64,000 nucleotides of DNA from Chryseobacterium cupriresistens (GCF_046614675.1 NZ_JBKKJT010000001.1:62001-126000), one strand, 5' to 3'. Shown: positions 1-8,750, counted from the first letter of the stretch. Translations and numbers: made by a program. Notes: a model not told the origin generated them from the sequence alone.

Positions 1-1125
1 CTCTTTAGAAGGCTTTTCACCTCCGTTTTTCCAGTAATCCAACAGCTTTTCATATTCAGGAGTGATTTTTACATTGGTAATTCCCGCGATATTATCAATC
101 TTTTTCATCGGCCAGAAGGCGTATCCTATATTATGCTTGCCTAAAAGCTGAATCAACTCAGTAAACCATACATTAGAGTTTTCTCCCGTTTCTCCAAGCC
201 ATATCGGCATATTGTGTTTCTCTCTGAGATCCAGCGCGAACTTAATGGTTTGATCATCATTGTAATTCCAGTATTTATGAAAACTGAAGGCCATATTGTT
301 ATCCCAGATTGCTGGTAATCCGTTATAATTATTTCCCCAGCCGTTTCCTTCAATAAAAATAATATGTTTTTTATCAACTTCTCTAATAGCTGCAGTGATG
401 TCTTTCTGAAGCTTCCAAAGTGGAGCATTGGACATTTCATCTGTACCATTCGGGTTTTTACCTGTAAAGTTGATGTTGGGTTCGTTAATCAGGTCATACC
501 CTCCAATCCAAGGATTATCCTTATATCTTTCAGCCAGTCTTTTCCAAAGCGCAATCGTTTTTCTCTGATTTTCTTCATTAGCCCAAAGTGAAGGCTTGGA
601 TTTATCATTATCAGATATATTCGCATCATTTCCCTGGCCTCCCGGAGCTGCATGCAGATCCAGAATCAGGTATATTTTGTTATCGGTACACCATTGAAGA
701 AGATCATCAGTCATTTTAAAACCTTCCTCCAGCCACGTATCTTTTCCTTTGGCAGGTTCCTTTTCAATCGGTAGCGTATAAAGATTGTAGTGCATCGGAA
801 GCCTTATGGAATTGAATCCGGCTTTGGCAAGAAAGTCAATATCCTGTTTAGTGATTCCGTTTTTCAGGTACGCTTTGTAGAACTCATTCATTCCGTCTTC
901 ACCAATCAGTTCAGCAATTTTCTCCTTAATCTTATACTGAGGGCCGGCGAAATCGGCAGTTTTCAGCATATATCCTTCCTGTAACATCCAGCCGCCCAAC
1001 CCAAGGCCTTTCAATTGAATATTTTCACCTTTATCATTAACGATTTTCTGTCCTGAAGTCTTCAGTAATTGTGATGTCCCAAATTGAGACAATAAAAGTA
1101 CGGATAATAGAATGGCTCTTTTCAT
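1..1125 (-). CDS. Glycoside hydrolase family 5 cellulase-like protein (3' end cut by window)
   Basis: Secreted (beta/alpha)8-barrel glycosidase of the GH5 type, probably cleaving beta-1,4-linked glucans or related polysaccharides outside the cytoplasm. The reading frame runs open from the start codon at 1125 to base 1, giving 375 codons and no stop, so the C-terminus lies outside the window. A signal peptide is visible at residues 1-19 (MKRAILLSVLLLSQFGTSQ). The acid/base glutamate is in LINEPN (Glu215) and the nucleophile in WLGETGEN (Glu312), the usual GH5 pair. Conserved barrel segments include GFNSIRLPM and LDLHAAPGGQ. Substrate specificity cannot be read from sequence; an exo-glucanase role is equally possible. 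Confidence 0.9.
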   Translation of the reverse strand, partial: MKRAILLSVLLLSQFGTSQLLKTSGQKIVNDKGENIQLKGLGLGGWMLQEGYMLKTADFAGPQYKIKEKIAELIGEDGMNEFYKAYLKNGITKQDIDFLAKAGFNSIRLPMHYNLYTLPIEKEPAKGKDTWLEEGFKMTDDLLQWCTDNKIYLILDLHAAPGGQGNDANISDNDKSKPSLWANEENQRKTIALWKRLAERYKDNPWIGGYDLINEPNINFTGKNPNGTDEMSNAPLWKLQKDITAAIREVDKKHIIFIEGNGWGNNYNGLPAIWDNNMAFSFHKYWNYNDDQTIKFALDLREKHNMPIWLGETGENSNVWFTELIQLLGKHNIGYAFWPMKKIDNIAGITNVKITPEYEKLLDYWKNGGEKPSKE

Positions 1126-1554
1126 AGTGATTGCAATGTTTAAAATAATAGGAAAATATTAGAAATAATACGGAATGGTGATCAAACGAGATGAATCAAA
1201 GTTCACATCTTCACGTTTGCCGGATATCCATATATGTAAAACAAAATTTTTCAATGCTTTATTGAATTATTCTTCAAATATATTATTTTTTTGTTTTGAA
1301 AAGGATTTTTTATTGATAAATCTGTAATTATTAATGAATCGTTTTTTTTTACATGAGTTTCTTAAAATACAAATTCTGAATTAATTAAATATGCAGCTTC
1401 ATCAAATCAATTTTAATTGATTCATTCTTTGCTTACTTAACATAATCCGTGGCTGAAAATGAAACTTTGCGTTTTATAATAATAAAAAATGCTATCTCAT
1501 AATCCATTATTCTGATTATAAGATAGCATGATATATTTAAGAATCAGTATGTTT
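1126..1554. other. Gene-free spacer with a decayed dispersed repeat
   Basis: No coding region is seen. The part near 1130-1330 is very AT-rich and should hold the promoter of the GH5 gene. Bases 1388-1475 resemble the segment at 11815-11900 (both have GCAGCTTCAT, then AAATCAAT..TTGATTC and CTTTGC, and both end CTTTGCGTTTT), so this is an old copy of a dispersed repeat. The end holds the terminator hairpin listed separately. Confidence 0.6.
1480..1528 (-). terminator. Rho-independent terminator of the Gfo/Idh/MocA gene
   Basis: A 14-bp stem with one mismatch (GCTATCTCATAATC at 1491-1504 against GATTATAAGATAGC at 1514-1527) is followed on the minus strand by a T-rich run. It lies just past the stop codon at 1555. 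Confidence 0.8.
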
Positions 1555-2517
1555 TTAACTGATCAGTTTCATAATCTCCAAAGCCACTTTCAATGCTTCA
1601 GTTCCGTCTTCAAGGGAAACTTCTACATTTTTATCATTGGTAATGGCATCCGCAAATGAATTCAATTCATCCAGAATCGCATTGTTAGGCTGGATATTCG
1701 GATATTCAAAAAGAATCTGGTTCTTTTCTCCCTCTGCATTTTCAATAATCATATCAAATGGAGTAGGGTTTTCGGGAGCATCTTTCATTCTTATCACTTC
1801 AGCCTTTTTCTCAAGGAAGTTAACGGAAATGTAAGCATCTTTCTGGAAAAATCTGCTTTTTCTCATAGCTTTCATAGAAATTCTGGAAGTCGTAAGGTTG
1901 GCCACACATCCGTTTTCGAATTCTATTCTTGCGTTGGCAATATCCGGAGTTTTGCTGACTACACAAACACCACTTGCGTGGATATTTTTCACTTTAGATT
2001 TCGCAATGCTTAATAAGATATCAAGATCGTGAATCATAAGATCCAATACCACAGAAACATCTGTACCACGGGGATTAAATTCAGCCAGTCTGTGGATTTC
2101 AATAAACATCGGAGTACTGATGTATTCCTTGGTAGCAATAAAAGCCGGGTTGTATCGCTCAACGTGTCCTACCTGTGCTTTGATTCCTTTTTCCTGGCAC
2201 AAACGAAGAATTTCTTCTGCCTGCTCAAGAGTCTGGGTTACCGGTTTTTCAATAAAGAAATGAAGGCCTTTTTCAATGGCTTTTAAGGCATAATCATAAT
2301 GATAAACAGTTGGAGTGACAATGTCAAGCATGTCAATCTGCTCAAGCAATTCATCAAAATTTTCAAAATATTTATATCCGAATTCGGCTTCTAATTTCTT
2401 TCCGTTTTCAACATCTTTATCATGGAAACCTACAAATTCATATCTATCTGACTGATTAAGAAGTTTTAAATGTATTTTTCCCAAGTGTCCGGCACCTACC
2501 AAACCTGCTTTTAACAT
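1555..2517 (-). CDS. Gfo/Idh/MocA family NAD(P)-dependent oxidoreductase
   Basis: Cytoplasmic dehydrogenase of the Gfo/Idh/MocA family, about 320 residues. The N-terminal Rossmann motif is VGAGHLGKIH directly after the start, followed by the typical DIVTPTVYHY and the EKP triad (FIEKPVTQ), then GHVERYNP. The C-terminal alpha/beta domain is complete. The open frame extends 17 codons upstream, but the ATG at 2517 puts the nucleotide-binding strand at the N-terminus as in the family, so I chose it. Substrate is unknown; family members act on sugars, inositols or UDP-sugars. The gene stands alone, with a terminator behind it. Confidence 0.85.
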   Translation of the reverse strand: MLKAGLVGAGHLGKIHLKLLNQSDRYEFVGFHDKDVENGKKLEAEFGYKYFENFDELLEQIDMLDIVTPTVYHYDYALKAIEKGLHFFIEKPVTQTLEQAEEILRLCQEKGIKAQVGHVERYNPAFIATKEYISTPMFIEIHRLAEFNPRGTDVSVVLDLMIHDLDILLSIAKSKVKNIHASGVCVVSKTPDIANARIEFENGCVANLTTSRISMKAMRKSRFFQKDAYISVNFLEKKAEVIRMKDAPENPTPFDMIIENAEGEKNQILFEYPNIQPNNAILDELNSFADAITNDKNVEVSLEDGTEALKVALEIMKLIS

Positions 2518-2651
2518 AGCTGTATTAAATTTTTGTAAAGATAGTGAATGTACATTTATAAAATACATGACTTTTCACTTGGTGATAGTCAGGAATGAAC
2601 ACCTTCATTCATTAAAGAAATTATACTAAATTCACGGTCAGAAAAATAGCT

Positions 2652-3299
2652 ATGAAAAGAATAATTTCGATTGTAATCATCTCTGGATTATGCACTGCCG
2701 GATGTATAGGAGATAGCCCATATGACCCGCAGGCCAAATGTGGTACTCCTACAAATCTGATATTTGAGAAAACAAATAATCGACTTTCCTGGAGCTTTAT
2801 CAGTATGGGAGAAGGCTATTATGAAGTACAGTATGGGGAACAGGGTTTCTCTTTAGGAAAGGGAATCACAGTGGTCACCAATAAGAACTTCTATAATCTC
2901 CCTCTATATAAAGATAACAAATATGATCTTTATGTAAGAAAAAACTGCGGAATTGACAACGGCCGGAGCAACTGGGCAGGACCTGTCACCGTATTGGCCG
3001 GCACTACTACCACCTGCGTAAAACCAGAATATGCAACCTATTCGAAAACAACCTCTTCTGCGAATTCTTCTATTTTTGATGCTACAGTATCCTGGGAAAA
3101 TGATGGAGTTTCTGCATATGAAACTGTTCTGACAACTAGTTTTGCTCCTCCTGCAAGTGGAGATTTGGTGTTTGCAGGCCAAAAAGCTGTTTATGTAGGA
3201 TTAAGTAAAACAGTGAATTATAACTTTTTTGTGAGAAAAAGATGTGCTGATAATACCTTCAGTGATTTTTATGGTCCTTATCCGATACAATGGAATTAA
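2652..3299 (+). CDS. Lipoprotein with two fibronectin-like domains
   Basis: 215 residues. The N-terminus is a lipoprotein signal (hydrophobic stretch then TAGC, Cys17), though the -3 residue is Thr rather than the usual Leu. Two repeats of a beta-sandwich follow: each starts with CGTPTNL or CVKPEYA and ends with YDLYVRKNCG or YNFFVRKRCA, so the protein is an internal duplication of a Cys-containing fibronectin type III-like unit. Similar units occur in Bacteroidota surface proteins and adhesins. Function is unknown; a cell-surface structural or binding role is inferred. A terminator follows at 3312. Confidence 0.7.
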   Translation: MKRIISIVIISGLCTAGCIGDSPYDPQAKCGTPTNLIFEKTNNRLSWSFISMGEGYYEVQYGEQGFSLGKGITVVTNKNFYNLPLYKDNKYDLYVRKNCGIDNGRSNWAGPVTVLAGTTTTCVKPEYATYSKTTSSANSSIFDATVSWENDGVSAYETVLTTSFAPPASGDLVFAGQKAVYVGLSKTVNYNFFVRKRCADNTFSDFYGPYPIQWN

Positions 3300-3311
3300 A
3301 AATAAAAACAC

Positions 3312-3340
3312 AGCAGTCAAAATAATGGCTGCTTTATTTT
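3312..3340 (+). terminator. Terminator after the fibronectin-like lipoprotein
   Basis: Stem AGCAGTCA (3312-3319) pairs with TGGCTGCT (3326-3333), with one wobble, and is followed by TTATTTTTG. Confidence 0.7.
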
Positions 3341-3361
3341 TGGGATATTCTTTGTTCCGAT

Positions 3362-3392
3362 TTGAAATCTAATTTCTAATTTCTTACTTTTG
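3362..3392 (+). promoter_or_regulatory. Promoter of pcm, probably giving a leaderless mRNA
   Basis: TTG at 3362-3364 is separated by 20 bp from TACTTTTG at 3385-3392, matching the Bacteroidota TTTG/TAnnTTTG consensus. The pcm start codon begins only 5 bases after the -7 box, so transcription probably starts at or next to the ATG. Confidence 0.65.
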
Positions 3393-3396
3393 TCAA

Positions 3397-4047
3397 ATGC
3401 AGGATTCGTTTGTACATAAAGGAAAAAGAAAGATTTTAGTAGACTACCTTCGAAACAGAATTGGTATTTCGGATGAAAATGTACTTTCGGCAATGAATGA
3501 AGTTCCAAGACACCTTTTTATCGAAAGTATTTTTGAAGATTTTGCCTATGAAGACAGGGCATTTCCTATTCTCGCCCATCAGACCATTTCCCATCCGTCC
3601 ACGGTAGCGGAACAGTCTGAATTGCTGAAGGTAAAACCAGGTGAAAAAGTTTTGGAGATCGGAACAGGATGTGGATACCAGACCGCAGTTTTAATGGCGA
3701 TGAAAGCTCATGTCTATACGGTGGAAAGGCAGAAAGACCTTTTTGATTTTTCCAAAAAGAAACTCAGAGAACTTCATCTGTTTCCAAAATTTCAGAGTTT
3801 TGGAGATGGTTTTGCCGGGCTTCCAACTTTTGCTCCTTTTGACAAAATCATTGTAACCTGTGGCGCTTCTACATTACCCACAGAGCTTTTAAAACAACTG
3901 AACATCGGTGGAATAATGGTGATCCCATTAGGTCCAACGGATGAACAGGTTTTATACAGATTTACAAAAGTAGGCCCTACAGAATTTGAAAAAGAAGAAT
4001 TCGGAGCTTATAAATTTGTTCCGATGCTTGGAAATACAAATCAATAA
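3397..4047 (+). CDS. pcm: Protein-L-isoaspartate O-methyltransferase
   Basis: SAM-dependent methyltransferase that methylates isoaspartyl residues in aged proteins so they can be repaired. At 216 residues it has the usual family length. Visible motifs are QTISHPSTVA (residues 62-71, the isoaspartyl-binding loop), the SAM-binding motif VLEIGTGCGYQT (85-96), and KIIVTCGAS further on. There is no signal peptide, so it acts in the cytoplasm. The start at 3397 lies directly behind a strong promoter with almost no room for a ribosome-binding site. Confidence 0.95.
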   Translation: MQDSFVHKGKRKILVDYLRNRIGISDENVLSAMNEVPRHLFIESIFEDFAYEDRAFPILAHQTISHPSTVAEQSELLKVKPGEKVLEIGTGCGYQTAVLMAMKAHVYTVERQKDLFDFSKKKLRELHLFPKFQSFGDGFAGLPTFAPFDKIIVTCGASTLPTELLKQLNIGGIMVIPLGPTDEQVLYRFTKVGPTEFEKEEFGAYKFVPMLGNTNQ

Positions 4048-4223
4048 TGTATTACAGACAAGGACTGGTCAACCTGCTGGTTTCAAATACCTGTTCTTAG
4101 CCATAGTTTGTGTTTTTGAAATTCGATAATTAATAAGATTTAATTTTTTTTAATACATTTTAAATATGTTTCGGAATAAAAATTGGATTCACATGAGAAC
4201 CCAATCACTAAAATCTTAATATT

Positions 4224-4487
4224 ATGGACACGAACAGATTCAAGGCGTCACATGATTTTAGTAATCTTCAGAAAAATCTGCACAATAATCCGGGATACAG
4301 TATAGAAAGCTATTCCCAGCAGGTGAAAGATTACCTTCATGACATGAAAAGCAGGAATCAGGAAGCTACCAAACAAGGATTTATGGCGCAGGCTCAGAAA
4401 TCTGCAAAAGAAGTTTGGACAGAAATTCAGGAAATTGCTTCTGAAGCCTGGGAGAAAAACAAAGACCATTCGGATGAAGAGAAATAA
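4224..4487 (+). CDS. Small hydrophilic protein of unknown function
   Basis: 87 residues, no signal or membrane segment, mostly helical by composition (many K, E, Q, N). The C-terminal half AQKSAKEVWTEIQEIASEAW looks amphipathic. I do not recognise a family. It has its own terminator at 4510 and is transcribed toward the hydroxyacid dehydrogenase gene; the short acidic gene at 5601 follows that one. The reading frame is closed by a clear terminator and has typical codon use, so I take it as real. Confidence 0.65.
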   Translation: MDTNRFKASHDFSNLQKNLHNNPGYSIESYSQQVKDYLHDMKSRNQEATKQGFMAQAQKSAKEVWTEIQEIASEAWEKNKDHSDEEK

Positions 4488-4509
4488 TTTTTTAATATTA
4501 AAGTTCAAT

Positions 4510-4541
4510 AACCTTACTTTTTGCGAGTGAGGTTTTTTATT
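4510..4541 (+). terminator. Terminator after the 87-residue protein gene
   Basis: Stem AACCTTAC (4510-4517) with GTGAGGTT (4527-4534), followed by TTTTATTT. Confidence 0.75.
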
Positions 4542-4564
4542 TAAAATAATCAAACCACAGTACA

Positions 4565-5551
4565 ATGAAAGTTTTTATCAATAAAAGAATTCCCGAAACA
4601 GGAATTGAAATGCTGAATGAGGCCGGTCTGGAACTTATATTTCCGGAAAAGGAAACCCTTTCTTACGAAGAATGGATTCATTACTGTAAAAACACTGACA
4701 CCATACTCAATGTGGGCGGAGATTTCAAATATGATAAGAATTTTTTTGATGCCTGCCCGAATGTCAAAGCCATTGCCTTATATTCTGTAGGATTTGATCA
4801 CGTTGACATTAAAGAAGCTACGCAAAGAAATATTCCGATAGGGAATACTCCTGATGTTTTGAGCAGAGCTACTTCAGATGTTGCTTTTTTACTGATGCAG
4901 TCTGTTGCCAGAAGAGCAAGCTATAATTTTCAGAAAGTAAAAGATGATAACTGGGGAGCATTTGATCCTCTACACTCCCTGGGCCAGGAATTATATGGAA
5001 AAACACTGGGGATTTTTGGATTAGGCCGAATCGGGTATGAAATGGCTGAAAAATCAAAAAAGGCTTTTGGTATGAACATCATTTACCACAACCGCCATCA
5101 GAATGAAGAAGCAGAAAAAGAGCTGGGGGCAGCTTATGTTTCTTTTGAAGAATTGATCAGAAGCTCAGATGTATTGAGTGTACATGCTAATTTTACCCCT
5201 GAACAGAAAGAATTGTTTAATTATTCAATATTTGAACAAATGAAGCCAGACTCGATTTTCATCAATACAGCCAGAGGAGGTTTTCATAGTCAAAAAGATC
5301 TGTATCAGGCACTTGTTGACAAAAAAATCTGGGGAGCGGGTCTGGATGTTACCAATCCGGAACCAATGTCTGCAGATGATCCTATTCTGGGACTTTCAAG
5401 TGTCTGTATTCTGCCACATATCGGTTCTGCGACTTTGGAAGCCCGAAATGGAATGGCCAGACTGGCTGCAGGAAATATTATCGCTTTTTCAAAAAATGAA
5501 AAAATGCCGAATTGTGCAAATCCTGACGTTTATTCTCATCAATCATCATAA
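4565..5551 (+). CDS. D-isomer specific 2-hydroxyacid dehydrogenase (glyoxylate/hydroxypyruvate reductase-like)
   Basis: NAD(P)H-dependent reductase of 2-keto acids, 328 residues. The NAD-binding motif GLGRIG is at 152-157. The catalytic triad is Arg237 (NTARGG), Glu266 (NPEP) and His285 (LPHIGSAT), all in place. The HIGSAT ending with T and the spacing resemble glyoxylate/hydroxypyruvate reductases more than D-lactate dehydrogenase, but substrate is not certain. It is cytoplasmic. It lies behind a terminator and in front of a small acidic gene 49 bp away. Confidence 0.9.
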   Translation: MKVFINKRIPETGIEMLNEAGLELIFPEKETLSYEEWIHYCKNTDTILNVGGDFKYDKNFFDACPNVKAIALYSVGFDHVDIKEATQRNIPIGNTPDVLSRATSDVAFLLMQSVARRASYNFQKVKDDNWGAFDPLHSLGQELYGKTLGIFGLGRIGYEMAEKSKKAFGMNIIYHNRHQNEEAEKELGAAYVSFEELIRSSDVLSVHANFTPEQKELFNYSIFEQMKPDSIFINTARGGFHSQKDLYQALVDKKIWGAGLDVTNPEPMSADDPILGLSSVCILPHIGSATLEARNGMARLAAGNIIAFSKNEKMPNCANPDVYSHQSS

Positions 5552-5600
5552 CTTGGAATTATTTTTGTTCTGATGATATAAACCTAAAATCTTAAATACT

Positions 5601-5894
5601 ATGGCACCAGAGAAAAATATTAATGAGCAAAACAAGAGATTAGAACAGATGGATTATAGCCCTAATGAAGATATATTTAAGAGAGAAAAACATATTTCGC
5701 TCGATGGCGACGGAAACCCTATTCTGGATGAAGATTTTGATGAAGATAAAATCGATAAAGGCCTGGATATCCCTGGAGCCGAGGATGATGATGAAATGGA
5801 AGAAATAGGTGCAGAAGATGAAGAAAACAACTACTGGAGTCTCAGCGATAATGAAGATGACCATGAAGAAGAAAACGATGATGTTTTAACTTAA
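5601..5894 (+). CDS. Small highly acidic protein of unknown function
   Basis: 97 residues, strongly acidic: the last two thirds are dominated by D and E with only scattered hydrophobics, so most of it is probably disordered. No signal peptide or membrane segment. The central part ISLDGDGNPILDEDFDEDKID contains aspartate-rich, calcium-site-like spacing, but this may be compositional. The family is unrecognised. A terminator follows at 5917. Confidence 0.65.
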   Translation: MAPEKNINEQNKRLEQMDYSPNEDIFKREKHISLDGDGNPILDEDFDEDKIDKGLDIPGAEDDDEMEEIGAEDEENNYWSLSDNEDDHEEENDDVLT

Positions 5895-5916
5895 ATTTTA
5901 ACGATACAAAAACCAG

Positions 5917-5945
5917 CCTTATTGAATTTCAGTAAGGTTTTTTTA
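5917..5945 (+). terminator. Terminator after the acidic protein gene
   Basis: Near-perfect hairpin from CCTTATTGAA (5917-5926) to TTCAGTAAGG (5928-5937), then a run of T. Confidence 0.8.
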
Positions 5946-5977
5946 TGCTGAATAACGACTAATATGGGTAAGGGCAA

Positions 5978-6036
5978 TTCCCCTCCCTCGGAGGGGTGGA
6001 TTCGAAAATTCTTTAAATTTTTGAAGACGGGGTGGT
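5978..6036 (+). repeat. REP-like palindromic repeat, left copy at the DUF559 gene
   Basis: CCCCTCC (5980-5986), a 3-base loop and GGAGGGG (5990-5996), then GTGG, an AAAATTC/AAATTTT hairpin, and the tail GACGGGGTGGT. It supplies the last codons of the nuclease gene on the opposite strand. Confidence 0.8.
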
Positions 6037-6447
6037 TCCGTAATGCAGCACAATAAAATCCTCCAACTCCTTCATCACCAGACTCAGATTATTCCTCACA
6101 TCAAAATCACTAATCCTGAAGACCGACAACCCCAAAGATTCAAGATATTCTTCTCTTATCCCGTCATAAATCTGTTTTTCATCATGGCTTGAACCGTCTA
6201 TTTCTATAATGAGGCCAAGCGTTTTTACATAAAAATCAACGATATAATTTCCGATAATCCTTTGTCTGTCAAAATCAATGGTATAGAATTTTTTTGCACG
6301 GACTTTTTTCCAGAAGATCACTTCTCCCAAAATCCGGGCTTTACGTTTTTCTTTTGATAATGCTTTTAAATAGGGATTGTAGGGCAGGTTTTCAACGAAA
6401 TTCCTGCGGATAGGAATTCCGTTGATGACGGTAAGAATTTCTTTCAT
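6013..6447 (-). CDS. DUF559 (Vsr-like, PD-(D/E)XK fold) endonuclease
   Basis: Small nuclease-like protein related to very-short-patch-repair endonucleases. The core runs LGEVIFWKKVRAKKF, then NYIVDFYV and LIIEIDGSSHD, where the Asp and the E-x-D form the metal-binding site of the PD-(D/E)XK fold. The C-terminal GLSVFRISDFDV strand is also conserved in the family. The open frame continues upstream to 6528, but those 27 extra residues (SPPLEGW and so on) are a translation of the flanking repeat, so I start at the ATG at 6447 (144 residues). The last residues GTTPSSKI are likewise encoded inside the left repeat copy. Catalytic activity is inferred. Confidence 0.8.
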   Translation of the reverse strand: MKEILTVINGIPIRRNFVENLPYNPYLKALSKEKRKARILGEVIFWKKVRAKKFYTIDFDRQRIIGNYIVDFYVKTLGLIIEIDGSSHDEKQIYDGIREEYLESLGLSVFRISDFDVRNNLSLVMKELEDFIVLHYGTTPSSKI

Positions 6448-6460
6448 TGTTGTGTTTTTG

Positions 6461-6517
6461 ACCACCCCGTCTTCCAAAGTTGTTAACTTTGAAATCCACC
6501 CCTCCAAAGGAGGGGAA
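6461..6517 (-). repeat. REP-like palindromic repeat, right copy at the DUF559 gene
   Basis: Inverted relative to the left copy: ACCACCCCGTC at 6461-6471, and GGAGGGG/CCCCTCC arms at 6499-6515 with an AAA loop. Its inner hairpin differs from the other copies (GTTAAC centre), so the fold is kept while the sequence changed. Confidence 0.8.
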
Positions 6518-6573
6518 TTAAGGTGCATTTATTCAAATATAGTATTTAATATCAAATGGTGGCAGGTTTACAA

Positions 6574-6650
6574 CTTTCATAACTTTGCTTAAACCTTAAA
6601 CCTTAAACCTTAAACCTTAAACCTTAAACCTTAAACCTTAAACCTTAAAC
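6574..6650 (+). repeat. Heptamer array: nine exact CTTAAAC copies
   Basis: CTTAAAC repeats nine times without a break at 6588-6650. The two preceding heptads (CTTTCAT, AACTTTG) are in the same 7-bp register. The array ends 99 bp before the hutU start. A perfect 7-bp microsatellite of this length can gain or lose units by slippage. Confidence 0.9.
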
Positions 6651-6749
6651 CCCAAGCCATTTTCATCCTATAACTTGCCTATATTTCCTATTTTGAATAT
6701 CTTTAAAACTTCAAACATTGTTTAAAAACATAGACCTTTAAATAGTAAT

Positions 6750-8735
6750 ATGACATTCCAAGAACAGATACAGCAGGGGATTCCTAATCAGCTGCCACAA
6801 CCAAAACCATACGAGACCAATATCAACCATGCTCCGAAGCGTAAAGAAATTTTAGGGGAAGAAGAGAAAAAACTGGCATTGAAGAATGCTTTACGTTATT
6901 TCGAACCTAAGTTTCATGCAGAACTGATTCCTGAATTCAAGCAGGAACTTGAAGATTACGGAAGGATTTATATGTACCGTTTCCGTCCGGATTATGAAAT
7001 GAAGGCAAGACCTATTACAGACTATCCCGGAAAATCTGAGCAGGCAAAAGCCATTATGCTGATGATTCAGAATAACCTGGATTATGCAGTAGCACAGCAT
7101 CCACACGAACTGATTACGTATGGTGGAAACGGAGCGGTTTTCTCCAACTGGGCGCAGTATCTGCTGACCATGAAATATTTGTCTGAAATGAGCAATGAAC
7201 AGACCTTGGTAATGTATTCAGGACATCCGATGGGATTATTCCCTTCTCATAAAGACGCACCAAGAGTTGTGGTAACGAATGGTATGATGATCCCGAACTA
7301 TTCAAAACCGGATGACTGGGAGAAATTCAATGCATTAGGTGTTACTCAGTATGGGCAAATGACGGCAGGAAGTTATATGTATATCGGTCCTCAGGGGATT
7401 GTTCATGGAACGACGATTACTGTGTTAAATGCTTTCAGAAAAATCAAGAAAGAACCAAAAGGAGGACTTTTCGTTACTTCAGGATTAGGAGGAATGAGTG
7501 GAGCTCAGCCAAAAGCAGGGAACATTGCAGGCTGTGTTACTGTATGTGCAGAAGTGAATCCGAAGATCACGAAAATCCGTCACGATCAGAAATGGGTGAA
7601 TGAAATCCATGAAGATCTTGATGCATTGGTAAAAAGAGTAAGAGAAGCACAGGCGAACAAAGAAACGGTGTCTTTGGCTTATCTTGGAAATATTGTGGAA
7701 GTTTGGGAGAAATTTGATCAGGAAGACTTAAGAATTGATATCGGATCAGATCAGACTTCCCTTCACAATCCATGGGCGGGTGGTTATTATCCTGTAGGAC
7801 AAAGTTTTGAAGAATCCAATACCATGATGGCTGAAAACCCTGAGTTGTTCAAAGAAAAAGTTCAGGAAACGTTGAGAAGACATGCTGTAGCCATCAATAA
7901 ACATACAGAAAAAGGAACGTATTTCTTCGATTACGGAAATGCCTTTTTGTTGGAAGCTTCCAGAGCCGGAGCTGATGTAATGGCAGAAAATCCGACATTA
8001 GGAAGAGAATTCAAATATCCGAGTTATGTACAGGATATCATGGGACCTATGTGTTTTGATTATGGTTTTGGGCCGTTCCGTTGGGTATGTTCCAGTGGAA
8101 ATCCGGAAGATCTTCAGAAGACAGATGATATTGCCTGTTCAGTATTAGAAGAAATGGTTAAGAACTCTCCTGAAGAGATCCAGCAGCAGATGAAAGACAA
8201 TATCCAATGGATCAAGGGAGCACAGGAAAACAAACTGGTGGTAGGTTCTCAGGCAAGAATCCTTTATGCAGACGCAGAAGGAAGAATGAAAATTGCTGAA
8301 GCCTTCAACAAAGCTATTAAAAACGGAGAAATCGGACCTGTGGTTTTAGGCAGAGACCACCATGACGTTTCAGGAACAGATTCTCCTTACAGAGAGACTT
8401 CCAATATCTATGACGGATCAAGATTTACAGCAGATATGGCCATTCACAACGTGATTGGGGACAGTTTCCGTGGAGCTACCTGGGTTTCCATTCACAATGG
8501 TGGCGGAGTAGGCTGGGGAGAAGTGATCAACGGAGGTTTCGGAATGCTCCTTGACGGAAGCGATGATGCCGACAGAAGATTAAAATCCATGCTTTTCTGG
8601 GATGTAAACAACGGAATCTCAAGAAGAAGCTGGGCAAGAAATGAAGGCGCTATTTTCGCAATAAAAAGAGCGATGGAAGCAGAACCAAACTTAAAAGTAA
8701 CACTTCCGAACCTTGTAGACGAAAACTTATTGTAA
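6750..8735 (+). CDS. hutU: Urocanate hydratase
   Basis: NAD+-dependent enzyme of histidine degradation that converts urocanate to imidazolonepropionate. At 661 residues it belongs to the longer form of the family (the classical form is about 555). Family motifs include TYGGNGAVFSNWAQY, YSGHPMGLFPS, GPQGIVHGTT, TSGLGGMSGAQPKA and, near the end, SIHNGGGVGWGEV. It is cytoplasmic. No hutH, hutI or hutG lies in the window, so the pathway is split here. A Crp-like regulator begins 15 bp downstream and is probably cotranscribed. Confidence 0.97.
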   Translation: MTFQEQIQQGIPNQLPQPKPYETNINHAPKRKEILGEEEKKLALKNALRYFEPKFHAELIPEFKQELEDYGRIYMYRFRPDYEMKARPITDYPGKSEQAKAIMLMIQNNLDYAVAQHPHELITYGGNGAVFSNWAQYLLTMKYLSEMSNEQTLVMYSGHPMGLFPSHKDAPRVVVTNGMMIPNYSKPDDWEKFNALGVTQYGQMTAGSYMYIGPQGIVHGTTITVLNAFRKIKKEPKGGLFVTSGLGGMSGAQPKAGNIAGCVTVCAEVNPKITKIRHDQKWVNEIHEDLDALVKRVREAQANKETVSLAYLGNIVEVWEKFDQEDLRIDIGSDQTSLHNPWAGGYYPVGQSFEESNTMMAENPELFKEKVQETLRRHAVAINKHTEKGTYFFDYGNAFLLEASRAGADVMAENPTLGREFKYPSYVQDIMGPMCFDYGFGPFRWVCSSGNPEDLQKTDDIACSVLEEMVKNSPEEIQQQMKDNIQWIKGAQENKLVVGSQARILYADAEGRMKIAEAFNKAIKNGEIGPVVLGRDHHDVSGTDSPYRETSNIYDGSRFTADMAIHNVIGDSFRGATWVSIHNGGGVGWGEVINGGFGMLLDGSDDADRRLKSMLFWDVNNGISRRSWARNEGAIFAIKRAMEAEPNLKVTLPNLVDENLL

Positions 8736-8750
8736 TATAAAAATTCAACA

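Larger units (their letters stand above)
5978..6517. mobile_element. Candidate repeat-bracketed unit carrying a DUF559 nuclease gene
   Basis: Two copies of one palindromic repeat (5978-6036 in plus orientation, 6461-6517 in minus orientation) enclose a single nuclease gene. Each repeat has CCCCTCC-loop-GGAGGGG outermost and the tail GACGGGGTGGT facing the gene, so they form terminal inverted repeats. Further solo copies lie at 26533 and 39127. I infer a REPtron-like unit in which the gene travels with, or mobilises, the repeat. No target-site duplication was identified. Confidence 0.45.

Noticed and set aside
6448..6528. Upstream extension of the DUF559 protein
   Set aside because: It is the flanking palindromic repeat in translation; the family starts near the ATG at 6447.
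6588..6650. CRISPR-like array
   Set aside because: Units are 7 bp with no spacers and no cas genes are present; this is a tandem microsatellite.
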